Positions 18,250 to 28,189 of a stretch of DNA of 64,000 nt are shown one piece after another; position 1 is the first letter of the stretch; the number at the start of each line of letters is the position of its first letter. Both the position numbers and the translations under genes were made by a program. The stretch is from contig NZ_BAABBI010000002.1 of NCBI RefSeq assembly GCF_039537875.1, positions 1 to 64,000 of the forward strand, read 5' to 3'. The stretch is from Corallibacter vietnamensis. GTDB taxonomy: Bacteria > Bacteroidota > Bacteroidia > Flavobacteriales > Flavobacteriaceae. The notes under the pieces are model-generated. The model was not told the DNA's origin, ran no database searches, and was given only the letters and a program-made list of their open reading frames with translations.

Positions 18250-18732
18250 ATGAAAGAAGTAAAAATAGAATCCACATTAACGGTTTATGATAATTTTGAT
18301 GAGCTACCAAAATCAGTAGCTTCATTAATGCAGCATGCTATAGAAGCTAGGCAAAAATCATATTCACCGTATTCAAAGTTTAGCGTAGGAGCTGCTTTAT
18401 TGTTAGATAATGGTGAAATTATTACAGGTAGTAACCAAGAAAATGCATCATATCCTTCAGGACTTTGCGCAGAGCGAACAGCTATTTATTATGCAGGTGC
18501 AAAATATCCAGAAGCTAAAATTGTAAAAATGGCCATAATAGCAGGGTCTACAATAAAACAAACAATGTCTCCAATTCCGCCTTGTGGTGCATGCAGACAA
18601 GCAATTGCAGAATATGAAATTAAACAAGAAACACCTATTGAAATCTATTTTATGGGTGAAATAGGAAAGGTTGTAAAGTCTAATTCTCTAGCAAATATTT
18701 TGCCATTAGTTTTTGATAAATCGTTTCTATAA
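18250..18732 (+). CDS. cdd: Cytidine deaminase
   Basis: 160-residue zinc enzyme of pyrimidine salvage converting cytidine and deoxycytidine to uridine forms. The active-site motif CAERTA (C73, catalytic E75) and the second zinc motif PPCGAC (C112, C115) give the three-cysteine ligand set of the small homotetrameric class. YSPYSKFSVGAALL (38-51) is the substrate-binding segment. It is a single gene with a terminator upstream and the pdhA leader downstream. Confidence 0.95.
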   Translation: MKEVKIESTLTVYDNFDELPKSVASLMQHAIEARQKSYSPYSKFSVGAALLLDNGEIITGSNQENASYPSGLCAERTAIYYAGAKYPEAKIVKMAIIAGSTIKQTMSPIPPCGACRQAIAEYEIKQETPIEIYFMGEIGKVVKSNSLANILPLVFDKSFL

Positions 18733-18785
18733 CGTTTTCGGTAAAAAATTACGAATTACTGTTTTTCCATTAATGTGTAAAGTGT

Positions 18786-18826
18786 TACTTTTGTTATTCG
18801 CTTGTGTCAGTTTTTTTATATGACAC
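18786..18826 (+). promoter_or_regulatory. Putative pdhA promoter -7 element and leader hairpin
   Basis: TACTTTTG (18786-18793) fits TAnnTTTG, though no clear -33 is seen. Just downstream GTGTCA (18804-18809) and TGACAC (18821-18826) form a perfect 6-bp inverted repeat with an 11-base T-rich loop, about 30 bp before the pdhA ATG. It could be an operator or a 5'-UTR hairpin. Confidence 0.4.
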
Positions 18827-18855
18827 GCATTATTTTCTTTTATAAATTAGGTTAA

Positions 18856-19854
18856 ATGCAAAAAGTAACAAAAGAAGTTTACCTTAAGTGGTATGAAGAC
18901 ATGTTATTCTGGAGAAAGTTTGAAGACAAACTAGCTGCAGTTTATATCCAACAAAAAGTAAGAGGATTTCTTCACTTGTACAATGGTCAAGAAGCTGTGT
19001 TAGCAGGAGCGCTACACGCTATGGACTTGACTAAAGATAAAATGATAACCGCATATCGTAATCACGTACAACCAATTGGTATGGGTGTAGATCCAAAACG
19101 TGTTATGGCAGAATTATATGGTAAAGCAACAGGTACCTCTCAGGGTCTTGGTGGTTCAATGCATATTTTTTCTAAAGAACACCGTTTTTATGGTGGTCAT
19201 GGTATTGTAGGTGGTCAAATTCCTCTAGGTGCTGGTATTGCATTTGGTGATAAATATCATGGTAGCGATGCTGTAACACTTTGCTGCTTTGGTGATGGTG
19301 CTGCAAGACAAGGTTCACTTCACGAAACGTTCAACTTGGCAATGTTATGGAAGTTGCCAGTAGTATTTGTTTGTGAAAACAATGGTTATGCTATGGGAAC
19401 ATCTGTAGAGCGTACTGCAAACCATACAGATATCTGGAAACTAGGTTTAGGATACGAAATGCCTTGCGGACCTGTAGATGGTATGAATCCTGTAAAAGTT
19501 GCTGAAGCCTTTGATGAAGCTATTGAAAGAGCTAGACGTGGTGATGGACCAACATTTTTAGAATTAAAAACATACCGTTACAGAGGACACTCAATGTCTG
19601 ATGCACAACACTACAGGACAAAAGAAGAAGTTGAAGAGTACAAGAAAATAGATCCTATTACACAAGTAAAAGACATTATCTTGGAAAACAAATATGCAAC
19701 TGAAGCTGATATAAAAGTTATTGACAAGCGCGTAAAAGATTTAGTAAGCGAATGCGAAAAATTTGCTGAAGAATCTCCATTCCCAGAAAAGAATGTTATG
19801 TACGATGCGGTTTACGAGCAACAAGATTATCCATTTATACAACACAAACTATAA
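18856..19854 (+). CDS. pdhA: Pyruvate dehydrogenase E1 component, alpha subunit
   Basis: 332-residue thiamine-diphosphate enzyme subunit that decarboxylates pyruvate together with an E1-beta partner. The ThDP/Mg motif begins at CCFGDGAARQGSLHE and ends at VFVCENNGYAMGT. The phosphorylation-loop-like YRYRGHSMSDAQHYR is also present. It is 6 bp upstream of the E2 gene, clearly one operon. No E1-beta gene lies in the window; in flavobacteria pdhB is commonly elsewhere on the chromosome. Confidence 0.94.
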   Translation: MQKVTKEVYLKWYEDMLFWRKFEDKLAAVYIQQKVRGFLHLYNGQEAVLAGALHAMDLTKDKMITAYRNHVQPIGMGVDPKRVMAELYGKATGTSQGLGGSMHIFSKEHRFYGGHGIVGGQIPLGAGIAFGDKYHGSDAVTLCCFGDGAARQGSLHETFNLAMLWKLPVVFVCENNGYAMGTSVERTANHTDIWKLGLGYEMPCGPVDGMNPVKVAEAFDEAIERARRGDGPTFLELKTYRYRGHSMSDAQHYRTKEEVEEYKKIDPITQVKDIILENKYATEADIKVIDKRVKDLVSECEKFAEESPFPEKNVMYDAVYEQQDYPFIQHKL

Positions 19855-19860
19855 TAAGTT

Positions 19861-21480
19861 ATGGCAGAAGTAATAAACATGCCTCGTTTGAGCGACACTA
19901 TGGAAGAAGGTACTGTCGCAACTTGGTTGAAAAAAGTTGGTGATAAAGTAGAAGAGGGAGATATCCTAGCCGAAATAGAAACAGACAAAGCAACTATGGA
20001 GTTTGAGTCTTTCTATGAAGGTACACTATTACATATAGGTGTTCAAGAAGGTGAAACTACAAAAGTAGATGAACTTTTAGCTATTATAGGAGAAGAAGGA
20101 GAAGATATTTCTGGTTTATTAAATGGAAGTGCTACTCAAGATTCAAAAGAAGATGAGGCACCAAAAGAAGAAAAAGAAGAAGCAACTAGCGAGCCAACAA
20201 CAGAAACTGTAGATATTCCTGAAGGTGTTACAGTGGTAACAATGCCACGTTTAAGTGATACTATGGAAGAAGGAACTGTTGCAACATGGTTGAAAAAAGT
20301 TGGCGATGCCGTTGAAGAAGGTGATATTTTAGCTGAAATTGAAACAGACAAAGCGACTATGGAGTTTGAGTCTTTTCAATCAGGTACATTATTACATGTA
20401 GGACTGCAAGAAGGAGAGTCTGCAAAAGTAGATGCACTTTTAGCTATTTTAGGTCCTAAAGGAACTGATGTTGAAAATATTGCAAAGAATTTCAAAGCAT
20501 CATCAGGAGAAAAAGCAGAAGCTCCAAAAGAAGAAGCACCAAAAGCAGCCTCTAAACCAGAGCCAAAAGCTGAAGCTCCTAAAAAGGAAACACCTAAAGT
20601 TTCTGCACCAGCATCAACATCGTCTTCAGATAGAGTATTTGTATCGCCATTAGCTAAAAAAATGGCAGATGAAAAAGGTATCAATTTATCTCAAGTAACA
20701 GGTTCAGGTGAGAATGGTCGTATTATAAAACGCGATATAGAAAACTTCACACCAGGAACATCTGTAGCTACTGTAGGTAAATTTGTACCAACAGGTCAAG
20801 AAGATTTTGAAGAAGTAAACAATTCGCAAATGCGTAAAGTGATTGCAAAGCGTTTAGCAGAATCTAAATTTACAGCACCTCATTATTACTTAAATGTAGA
20901 GTTTGATATGGAAAATGCTATAACTTTCCGTACGCAGTTTAACTCTATTCCTGATACTAAAATATCATACAATGATATGATTGTTAAAGCATGTGCTTTA
21001 GCGTTAAAACAGCATCCGCAAGTAAATTCACAGTGGTTTGCAGATAAAATGCGTTTAAATCATCATGTGCATATTGGTGTAGCAGTTGCAGTTCCTGACG
21101 GATTGGTAGTTCCTGTAGTGCGTTTTGCTAATGAGCAATCATTACCGCAAATAGGTGCTGAGGTTAAAGAACTTGCAGGTAAAGCTAGAAACAAGAAACT
21201 AACGCCTCAAGAAATGGAAGGTAGTACGTTTACTGTATCTAATTTAGGAATGTTTGGTATAGATAGTTTTACATCTATCATCAACCAACCTAACTCTGCA
21301 ATTCTTTCTGTAGGAAATATTGTTGAAAAACCTGTAGTTAAAAATGGTCAAATAGTAGTAGGACATACCATGAAGTTATGTTTAGCTTGTGACCACAGAA
21401 CTGTAGATGGAGCAACTGGAGCACAATTCCTTCAAACATTAAAAGGATATATAGAAAACCCAGTTACAATGTTAGTGTAA
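19861..21480 (+). CDS. pdhC: Pyruvate dehydrogenase E2, dihydrolipoamide acetyltransferase
   Basis: 539-residue core of the PDH complex. It carries two tandem lipoyl domains (about 1-78 and 122-200), each with ETDKATMEFES and a lipoylated lysine at 43 and 164. Alanine/proline/lysine-rich linkers follow. A peripheral-subunit-binding domain lies at about 260-297 (FVSPLAKKMADEKGI). The catalytic acyltransferase domain ends in DHRTVDGATGAQFL (H512, D516). The two lipoyl domains are nearly identical in stretches, which suggests internal duplication. A terminator follows. Confidence 0.95.
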   Translation: MAEVINMPRLSDTMEEGTVATWLKKVGDKVEEGDILAEIETDKATMEFESFYEGTLLHIGVQEGETTKVDELLAIIGEEGEDISGLLNGSATQDSKEDEAPKEEKEEATSEPTTETVDIPEGVTVVTMPRLSDTMEEGTVATWLKKVGDAVEEGDILAEIETDKATMEFESFQSGTLLHVGLQEGESAKVDALLAILGPKGTDVENIAKNFKASSGEKAEAPKEEAPKAASKPEPKAEAPKKETPKVSAPASTSSSDRVFVSPLAKKMADEKGINLSQVTGSGENGRIIKRDIENFTPGTSVATVGKFVPTGQEDFEEVNNSQMRKVIAKRLAESKFTAPHYYLNVEFDMENAITFRTQFNSIPDTKISYNDMIVKACALALKQHPQVNSQWFADKMRLNHHVHIGVAVAVPDGLVVPVVRFANEQSLPQIGAEVKELAGKARNKKLTPQEMEGSTFTVSNLGMFGIDSFTSIINQPNSAILSVGNIVEKPVVKNGQIVVGHTMKLCLACDHRTVDGATGAQFLQTLKGYIENPVTMLV

Positions 21481-21509
21481 TAGGAGTTTTATATAGTTTG
21501 ATATAACTT

Positions 21510-21547
21510 AAAATCCCAATTCAAGTATATTGAGTTGGGATTTTTTT
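21510..21547 (+). terminator. Terminator of the pdhA-pdhC operon
   Basis: AAATCCCAATTCAA pairs with TTGAGTTGGGATTT (one G-T wobble) over a short loop and is followed by a T-run. It lies about 30 bp after the E2 stop. Confidence 0.88.
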
Positions 21548-21582
21548 ATATTTAAACCTTGTAAAAAAACACTAGTTAAAAA

Positions 21583-22533
21583 ATGAGATACTTTATATTT
21601 ATTTTACTTCCATTATTATTTGTTGGGTGTAAATCTGCTGAAAAAAATGCTTCAAAAACAATTACAATCACTAGTGAAGAGGTTAAAAATATGGTCTCTT
21701 ATTTAGCTTCAGATGAATTAAATGGTAGAGATACCGGAACTTCAGGAATAGAGAAAGCGGCCTTGTTTATTGAAAAAGAGTTGGAATCTTACAACGTTAA
21801 ACCTTATTTTGAAACATATAGAGATAGTTTTAAGGTAAAAGGCATGAATGCCTATAATGTAGTAGGATATATAGAAGGTGTTGACCCTAAACTTAAAGAT
21901 GAGTTTGTTGTTATAGGCGCACATTATGATCATATAGGGATCTCAAAGCGTATTGTAGATAACGATTCAATAGCTAACGGAGCAAATGATAATGCAGCAG
22001 GAACAAGTTCTGTACTTGCTATGGCAAAGTATTTTGCTGCAAAGAAAAACAATAAGAGAAGCTTACTTTTCGTGCTGTTTTCAGCGGAAGAAAAAGGGTT
22101 ACTGGGTTCTGATCATTTAGCTAAAAAACTAAAAGCAGAAAATTTCAACCTATATACTATGGTTAATATGGAAATGATAGGTGTACCTTTTAAAGATCGT
22201 GATTATATAGCTTTTTTAACAGGGTATGATGTATCAAATATGGCTGAAAAAATAAATGAATATGCTGGTGCTCATATTGTAGGAGCTTCAGATGTAGCTA
22301 AAAAGTATAATTTATTTAGACAGTCTGATAATTATGCTTTCTATAAGGCTTTCAATCTGCCTTGTCATACAATTTCGTCTTGTGATTTATCTAATTACGA
22401 TTATTATCACCATGTAGATGACGAAGCTGATAAGTTAGACTACACACATATGACGAACCTTATAAATACAATAATACCTGCCATAGAGGCTATGAGTAAC
22501 ACAGCAACAAAAGAGATTGTAATTAATGAGTAA
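21583..22533 (+). CDS. M28-family zinc aminopeptidase, lipoprotein
   Basis: 316-residue lipoprotein with lipobox LLFVGCKS (C16). The M28 peptidase core shows the metal ligands in order: GAHYDHIG, GANDNAAGTS, the catalytic/ligand pair FSAEEKGLLGS, and a C-terminal histidine in YYHHVDDEADKLDY. It should remove N-terminal residues from peptides outside the cytoplasm, probably in the periplasm or anchored in the outer membrane. Its 3' end overlaps the next gene by 8 bp, suggesting cotranscription. Confidence 0.88.
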   Translation: MRYFIFILLPLLFVGCKSAEKNASKTITITSEEVKNMVSYLASDELNGRDTGTSGIEKAALFIEKELESYNVKPYFETYRDSFKVKGMNAYNVVGYIEGVDPKLKDEFVVIGAHYDHIGISKRIVDNDSIANGANDNAAGTSSVLAMAKYFAAKKNNKRSLLFVLFSAEEKGLLGSDHLAKKLKAENFNLYTMVNMEMIGVPFKDRDYIAFLTGYDVSNMAEKINEYAGAHIVGASDVAKKYNLFRQSDNYAFYKAFNLPCHTISSCDLSNYDYYHHVDDEADKLDYTHMTNLINTIIPAIEAMSNTATKEIVINE

Positions 22534-23209
22534 GAATATTATTATAACAGGAACAAGTAGAGGTATTGGGTTTGAAATGGTGCATCTTTTAGCAAGTCAA
22601 GGTCATCATGTTTTGGCACTTTCTAGAAATGCACAACCAGTTTCTAATCTTCAATATGATAACATTTCATCTTTTGCCTTCGATTTATGTAATGAATCAG
22701 ATTATAAAAAAGTGACAGCGTTTATTGAAAAAGAATGGAATCATGTTGATATACTTATAAATAATGCAGGTTTACTACTTAACAAGCCTTTCAGTGAAAC
22801 AACATTTACTGACTTTCAGAAAGTTTATGAAACAAATGTTTTTGGAGTTTCTGAAATGATACGAACTGTATTGCCTTTCATGAAAAAAGACAGTCACGTA
22901 GTAACAATAAGTTCTATGGGAGGTGTTCAAGGGAGTATGAAATTTGCAGGACTAGCTGCATATAGTTCAAGCAAAGGAGCTGTTATTACATTAACCGAGT
23001 TGTTGGCTGAAGAATATAAAGAGTCCGGTCCTAGTTTTAATGTGCTTGCTTTGGGTGCTGTTCAAACAGAAATGTTAGAAGAAGCTTTTCCTGGTTATGT
23101 GGCTAATATTTCAGCATTAAAAATGGCAGAATATATTTCTGAATTCGCTTTAAATGCCCATAAATACTACAATGGTAAACTTTTACAGGTTTCAAATTCT
23201 ACGCCGTGA
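22526..23209 (+). CDS. Short-chain dehydrogenase/reductase
   Basis: 227-residue SDR with the nucleotide-binding motif TGTSRGIGFE (near 8-17), NNAG (about 79-82), a catalytic serine in TISSMGG and the YSSSKG motif (YxxxK). Substrate cannot be read from sequence. It overlaps the end of the M28 peptidase gene by 8 bp, so the two are cotranscribed, though no functional link is obvious. Confidence 0.88.
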   Translation: MSKNIIITGTSRGIGFEMVHLLASQGHHVLALSRNAQPVSNLQYDNISSFAFDLCNESDYKKVTAFIEKEWNHVDILINNAGLLLNKPFSETTFTDFQKVYETNVFGVSEMIRTVLPFMKKDSHVVTISSMGGVQGSMKFAGLAAYSSSKGAVITLTELLAEEYKESGPSFNVLALGAVQTEMLEEAFPGYVANISALKMAEYISEFALNAHKYYNGKLLQVSNSTP

Positions 23210-23358
23210 AACGTCTTTGTAATCAGTGGATTACGATGATGTTTTGACGTTAATTAACATGAAATTAAGCACTTAAAAGTAAAAATATACACTTGGTAGA
23301 ATAAATTTTATAAAGGGGTGAAATATATCTTTATTTATATAAAATTTAATTTATCATC

Positions 23359-26300
23359 ATGAAAAAAACTTTACGTCACTTAAACTTATTAAGTAGCCTG
23401 GCTTTTTTAAGTTTCTTTAATCAAATTTATGGGCAAACCTTTGAAAGAGCTGATGTTGTATCAGGTCTAGGTATTTTAGAACAAAATAGCGGTGTTTCTG
23501 TTGTAGATTACAATGGAGATAATGTTATGGATATTTTTGTAGTAGGAGAAGGAATAGATGTTAATGGAGTAGAAAGGACGCATAGTCGCCTTTTTAGAAA
23601 CAATAATGATGGCTCTTTTACAGATGTAACCAATGCATCAGGACTTACCAACTTATTAATACACGATTACAGTCAAGATGGCATTTTTTATAGTTTTGAC
23701 GGCTATAAACAAGGAGCGTTTTGGGGAGACTTTAATAATGACGGCTTTCCAGATGTGTTTTTTACAAATACATTTAATGTCTTGTTGTATCAAAACAATG
23801 GAGATGGGACATTTACCAACGTTACAACATCAGCAGGGTTTAATGTAGCAACAGGTTGTCAATACATGGGAGCAACTTGGTTTGATTATGACAATGATAG
23901 TTATTTAGATATCTATATCAATGATTGGGGCGGATGTGCTAGTAACTTATTATATCATAACAATGGTGATGGTACTTTTACAGATGTAACAGGTACTATG
24001 GGAATTGCAGAGGGCATACCTTCACGACAAAGTTTTACAGCAATGCCTTTTGACTTTAATCAAGACGGTTATATGGATTTATATGTAAGTAATGATTTTA
24101 ACGATGAAAACTACTTGTATATAAATCAAAGCGGAACAGGTTTTATAGAGCAAGCTTCAGCAGTTGGACTAGATAATGATTTTGACGATATGGGTATTGC
24201 TATGGGAGATTTTAATGTAGATGGGAATTTTGATTTCTTTATAACAGGAATAGACGAAACTGCTTTGTTTTTAAATAATGGAAGTAATACATTTTCAGAA
24301 CAATCTGTAGCTAATGGCATAACAGGAACAGGCTGGGCTTGGGGAACCAAATTTGCAGATTTTGATTTAGATGGAGATGAAGACTTATTTGTAGCAAACG
24401 GTTACACATTTGAAGGTAGAGGAGCGGAATACAACGTTTATTTTAAAAACAATTACGTTGAAGGATTAAACAACTTTGTAAACAATACAACTGCGGTAAA
24501 TCTTCATGATTCTACAATGAGTATAGAAGCAGTAGATTTTGACTATGATAATGATGGAGATTTAGATTTGTTCCTAACAAATAGTGATACACATTCTTAT
24601 CTTTATGAAAATAAACTTCTAAATTTTGATGCGCCAGTAACACAACATTGGTTTAAAGTATCACTAGAGGGAACTACATCAAACAGAAGTGCCATAGGAA
24701 CAGAAGTGACTATAGTTACAAATAGTGGGACATTTAAGCGATATTTTAATGGAGTAGGTTTTTTAGGGCAGAGTATAAAACCGGTACATTTTGGTCTTAA
24801 TGGCGATACACAAATAACTAGCTTAACTATAAAATGGCCTTCGGGACTTATAGAGACTCATAACAACCTAAATGCTGATACTCATGTAAAAGCTACTGAA
24901 GGTGCAGGTATTGTAGATTTATCTATATCGCCTAGTGTAAAAATATACGGATGTACAGATCCAACATCTTGTAATTACAACCCAAACGCAACAGTAAATG
25001 ATAATTCATGTACATATTTGCCAGAAGGTACAATCTCTGGGGCAGTAACATCTGGGTTTTTACGACAAGAAACATATAGTTATCCGGCAACAGGAACAAG
25101 TATTTTTTGGTCAGTTAGAGGCGGAGAACTCGTATCTGGTCAAGGAACACCTAATATTGTTGTAAAATGGGGATTGAATGAAACAGGCAAGATTACAGTC
25201 TCTGAAAGTGATGGTAATTGCTCAAGCCCTGTAGTAGAGCTAGATGTTGACATTATATTGCAGCAAACTCAAGATCATATATCTATTGCTAGATTATGGA
25301 ATGAAGCTTTATTAGAAGCGATAAGAAAAGATTTTGCAAGACCAACAGTACATGCTAGAAACTTATTTCACTCTAGTGTAGTTATGTATGATATTTGGGC
25401 AATTTATGATGGAATTTTAGCTCATCCAAGTCCACAATCGCATGCAAGACCTTACTTTGTAGGGAATGAAGTACACGGGTTTAACAGCTCACTACTTCCG
25501 TTTACTCCTCAAGAAAATTTTATTAACTCTAATAACAAAGCCATTAGTTATGCTATGTATACACTTTTAAGTCATAGATTTCAAAACTCTCCAGGAGCCT
25601 TTGAAACTCAACAGCGATTTGATTACTTGATGGATGAACTAGGTTATGATATAAATTATACATCTAGTAATTATCAGTCAGGAAACGCTGCTGACTTAGG
25701 TAATTATGTAGCGCAGCTAATGATTAGCTATGGCTTAACAGATGGCTCTAGAGAAAGTACAGGCTATGATAACGGTTTTTATCAACCAGCAAATCCACCT
25801 TTGGCTCCTGCATATGAAAGTAATACATTGCTAGATCCTAATCGCTGGCAGTCATTAAGTTTAGACACATATATTGATCAAAGTGGTAATTTAATAGATG
25901 GAGCGACGATTCCTTTTTTAAGCCCAGAATGGGGAGAAGTAAATCCGTTTGCAATGACAGATGGAGACAAATCAACTTATCAAAGAGACGGCCAAGACTA
26001 CCAAGTTTATCATGACCCATCAAGTCCTCCTTATATTGATAATACTAATAGTAGTTTACAAAGTGAATCTTATAAATGGACGTTTTCTTTAGTTTCTATT
26101 TGGGGCTCCCATTTAGATCCTAATGATGGTGTTATGTGGGACATCTCTCCTAATGCTATAGGAAATATACCTTTTTCATCATTACCAACAGATTACTTAC
26201 AACACCCTAGCTTTTATGACTTATTTAATGGAGGAGATATAGGCGTTGGGCGTAGTGTAAACCCAGCAACAGGACAGCCCTATGATCCTCAAATTGTTCC

Positions 26301-27435
26301 AAGGGGCGATTATGCTAGAGTACTGGCTGAATTTTGGGCTGATGGGCCAGATTCAGAAACACCTCCTGGACATTGGTTTACATTATTGAATCATGTTACA
26401 GATCACCCTGATTTTGATAAATCTTCAGCAGGATTAGATATGTATTCTATTCCAGATAATGTTGTTTTAGAATGGGATGTAAAAGCCTACTTTGTATTAG
26501 GTGGTGCTATGCACGATGCAGCGATTTCTGCTTGGAGTGTAAAAGGATGGTATGATTATTTAAGACCTATTTCAGCAATTAGGTATATGGCAGATTTAGG
26601 GCAAAGTACAGATCCAGGCCTAGCAAATTATCACCCACAAGGAATACCGCTTCAACCAGGTTATATTGAAGTTGTTGAAGTAGGAGACCCGCTTGCTGGA
26701 GCTTCAAACCAGCATGTAGGTAAAATTAAATTATATTCTTGGAAAGGTCATGACTTTGTGAATAATACAGATACAGATACAGCTGGAGTTGGCTGGATAT
26801 TATCAGAAGATTGGTGGCCTTATCAACGACCTTCATTTGTAACACCACCATTTGCTGGTTATGTTTCGGGGCATTCTACGTACTCAAGAGCAGCAGCTGA
26901 AGTTATGACACTTATTACAGGTGATGAATATTTTCCTGGTGGTATGGGAGAATTTGAGGCTAGAAAAAATGAGTTTTTAGTCTTTGAGGAAGGTCCTTCA
27001 GTAGACGTTACATTACAATGGGCAACTTACCGTGATGCTTCTGACCAGTGTAGTTTATCAAGAATATGGGGTGGAATTCATCCAACGGTAGATGATATCC
27101 CTGGTCGTATTATGGGAGAAGCGATAGGAATAGGGGCTTTTGATTTTGCTGTTCCTTATTTTACGAGCAATACTTTAGGGGTTTCTGATTTCTCAATTTC
27201 AAATACATATCCAAACCCAGTTGTTTCTGGTGGTGTGATTAATGTGTCTAATGCTTCTCAACAAACTACTTATAAGCTAATTGACATCAGAGGTAGATAC
27301 ATCGCATTAAACCAAACAAGCTTTAACCCTCAAACAGGAATAGCGAAAATAACAATTCCATCTTCTACTGAAACAGGTGTTTATGTTTTAACAAATGATA
27401 ATGGAGGCACTGAAAAAATTATTGTAACGAAATAA
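23359..27435 (+). CDS. Secreted FG-GAP / ASPIC / vanadium-haloperoxidase-like fusion with T9SS tail
   Basis: 1358 residues. In order it has a signal peptide (1-25) and seven FG-GAP calcium-loop repeats of the form DxNxDxxxD (for example DFNNDGFPD, DYDNDGDLD, to about 415). An ASPIC/UnbV domain (about 430-515) is followed by a cysteine-containing GCTDPTSCNYNPNA module and a PKD-like strand region. The large C-terminal half is a vanadium-dependent haloperoxidase/PAP2 domain: YDYLRPISAIR, SGHS (H1172) and the last motif SRIWGGIHPTVDD with H1241. The end (about 1275-1358) is a type A T9SS sorting domain: NTYPNPV and GVYVLTNDNGG. It may oxidise halides or cleave phosphoesters at the cell surface. 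Activity is an inference. Confidence 0.87.
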   Translation: MKKTLRHLNLLSSLAFLSFFNQIYGQTFERADVVSGLGILEQNSGVSVVDYNGDNVMDIFVVGEGIDVNGVERTHSRLFRNNNDGSFTDVTNASGLTNLLIHDYSQDGIFYSFDGYKQGAFWGDFNNDGFPDVFFTNTFNVLLYQNNGDGTFTNVTTSAGFNVATGCQYMGATWFDYDNDSYLDIYINDWGGCASNLLYHNNGDGTFTDVTGTMGIAEGIPSRQSFTAMPFDFNQDGYMDLYVSNDFNDENYLYINQSGTGFIEQASAVGLDNDFDDMGIAMGDFNVDGNFDFFITGIDETALFLNNGSNTFSEQSVANGITGTGWAWGTKFADFDLDGDEDLFVANGYTFEGRGAEYNVYFKNNYVEGLNNFVNNTTAVNLHDSTMSIEAVDFDYDNDGDLDLFLTNSDTHSYLYENKLLNFDAPVTQHWFKVSLEGTTSNRSAIGTEVTIVTNSGTFKRYFNGVGFLGQSIKPVHFGLNGDTQITSLTIKWPSGLIETHNNLNADTHVKATEGAGIVDLSISPSVKIYGCTDPTSCNYNPNATVNDNSCTYLPEGTISGAVTSGFLRQETYSYPATGTSIFWSVRGGELVSGQGTPNIVVKWGLNETGKITVSESDGNCSSPVVELDVDIILQQTQDHISIARLWNEALLEAIRKDFARPTVHARNLFHSSVVMYDIWAIYDGILAHPSPQSHARPYFVGNEVHGFNSSLLPFTPQENFINSNNKAISYAMYTLLSHRFQNSPGAFETQQRFDYLMDELGYDINYTSSNYQSGNAADLGNYVAQLMISYGLTDGSRESTGYDNGFYQPANPPLAPAYESNTLLDPNRWQSLSLDTYIDQSGNLIDGATIPFLSPEWGEVNPFAMTDGDKSTYQRDGQDYQVYHDPSSPPYIDNTNSSLQSESYKWTFSLVSIWGSHLDPNDGVMWDISPNAIGNIPFSSLPTDYLQHPSFYDLFNGGDIGVGRSVNPATGQPYDPQIVPRGDYARVLAEFWADGPDSETPPGHWFTLLNHVTDHPDFDKSSAGLDMYSIPDNVVLEWDVKAYFVLGGAMHDAAISAWSVKGWYDYLRPISAIRYMADLGQSTDPGLANYHPQGIPLQPGYIEVVEVGDPLAGASNQHVGKIKLYSWKGHDFVNNTDTDTAGVGWILSEDWWPYQRPSFVTPPFAGYVSGHSTYSRAAAEVMTLITGDEYFPGGMGEFEARKNEFLVFEEGPSVDVTLQWATYRDASDQCSLSRIWGGIHPTVDDIPGRIMGEAIGIGAFDFAVPYFTSNTLGVSDFSISNTYPNPVVSGGVINVSNASQQTTYKLIDIRGRYIALNQTSFNPQTGIAKITIPSSTETGVYVLTNDNGGTEKIIVTK

Positions 27436-27453
27436 TCATAAAGTGTTGTAATA

Positions 27454-27486
27454 AAAAAAGGAGCAATTTTAATTTGCTCCTTTTTC
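27454..27486. terminator. Bidirectional terminator after the haloperoxidase-like gene
   Basis: GGAGCAA and TTGCTCC are flanked by A5 and T5 tracts around a short loop. The structure serves the secreted protein gene and overlaps the 3' end of the convergent methyltransferase gene. Confidence 0.88.
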
Positions 27487-28183
27487 ATTTTTCTACAATA
27501 CCTATCATAATATAACGACAGCTTTTGGGTACAAGTTTATCAAAAAAAGTATCAACCTTGCCATATAATTGGCGTTGTTTTTCGTTTTTACCAAAAGCTC
27601 CAAAAAAACCAACTGTTCTATAATTTACTTTCTGAAAAGATTTAAATAAAGATACCATTTCGTTAAGTTTAAGGTAATGCCATTTATTGCCCCATTTTAC
27701 AAATTTTTTTCTTGCATACATGTGTAAAAATGATGCTTCAAGATTTTCTATAAAAAGAATTTTACCTCCAGGTTTTAAGCTTTTGTATATTGAATTAATA
27801 GTTTGTTGTTCTAAACGAGTATTTGAACCTATGCTTACGCCTCCTAAAACAGATTTAAAAACAACTAAATCAAATTTGTTTTCATAAGGAATATTTGATG
27901 CGTCTATGGCTTCATAAGAAATTAGGTTTTCGCAGTTGTGTTTTTTATGAAGAGTTATAGTTTTGTCTAGTTCGTGTTGTTGATTTTTATAACTTATATC
28001 AGAGCATATAACGTTATTGCCGTGCAACGCAAGCCATAAAGATAAGCCGCCTTGTCTAGCTCCAATTTCTAAACAAGAAAGCTGCTTGTTTTTTATATCA
28101 ATATGTTTATCCCAAAAGGAAAAAGCTTTAGACCAATTAATAATATCCCAGCCAATAATATCATTTATGGTATCTTGATTCAT
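27485..28183 (-). CDS. Class I SAM-dependent methyltransferase
   Basis: 232 residues with Rossmann motif I LEIGARQGGLSLWLA, the acidic residue after strand 2 (ICSDIS), and FDLVVFKSVLGG at motif IV, followed by LKPGGKILFIENLE. This is the usual layout of methyltransferase domain 11/25 families. The substrate is unknown. It begins 6 bp after the DUF3124 lipoprotein gene and is probably cotranscribed with it. Confidence 0.8.
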   Translation of the reverse strand: MNQDTINDIIGWDIINWSKAFSFWDKHIDIKNKQLSCLEIGARQGGLSLWLALHGNNVICSDISYKNQQHELDKTITLHKKHNCENLISYEAIDASNIPYENKFDLVVFKSVLGGVSIGSNTRLEQQTINSIYKSLKPGGKILFIENLEASFLHMYARKKFVKWGNKWHYLKLNEMVSLFKSFQKVNYRTVGFFGAFGKNEKQRQLYGKVDTFFDKLVPKSCRYIMIGIVEK

Positions 28184-28189
28184 ATTGTT

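Noticed and set aside
18856..21480. Loss of pyruvate dehydrogenase E1-beta
   Set aside because: A separate pdhB locus is usual in flavobacteria, so absence beside pdhA-E2 is not evidence of a defect.
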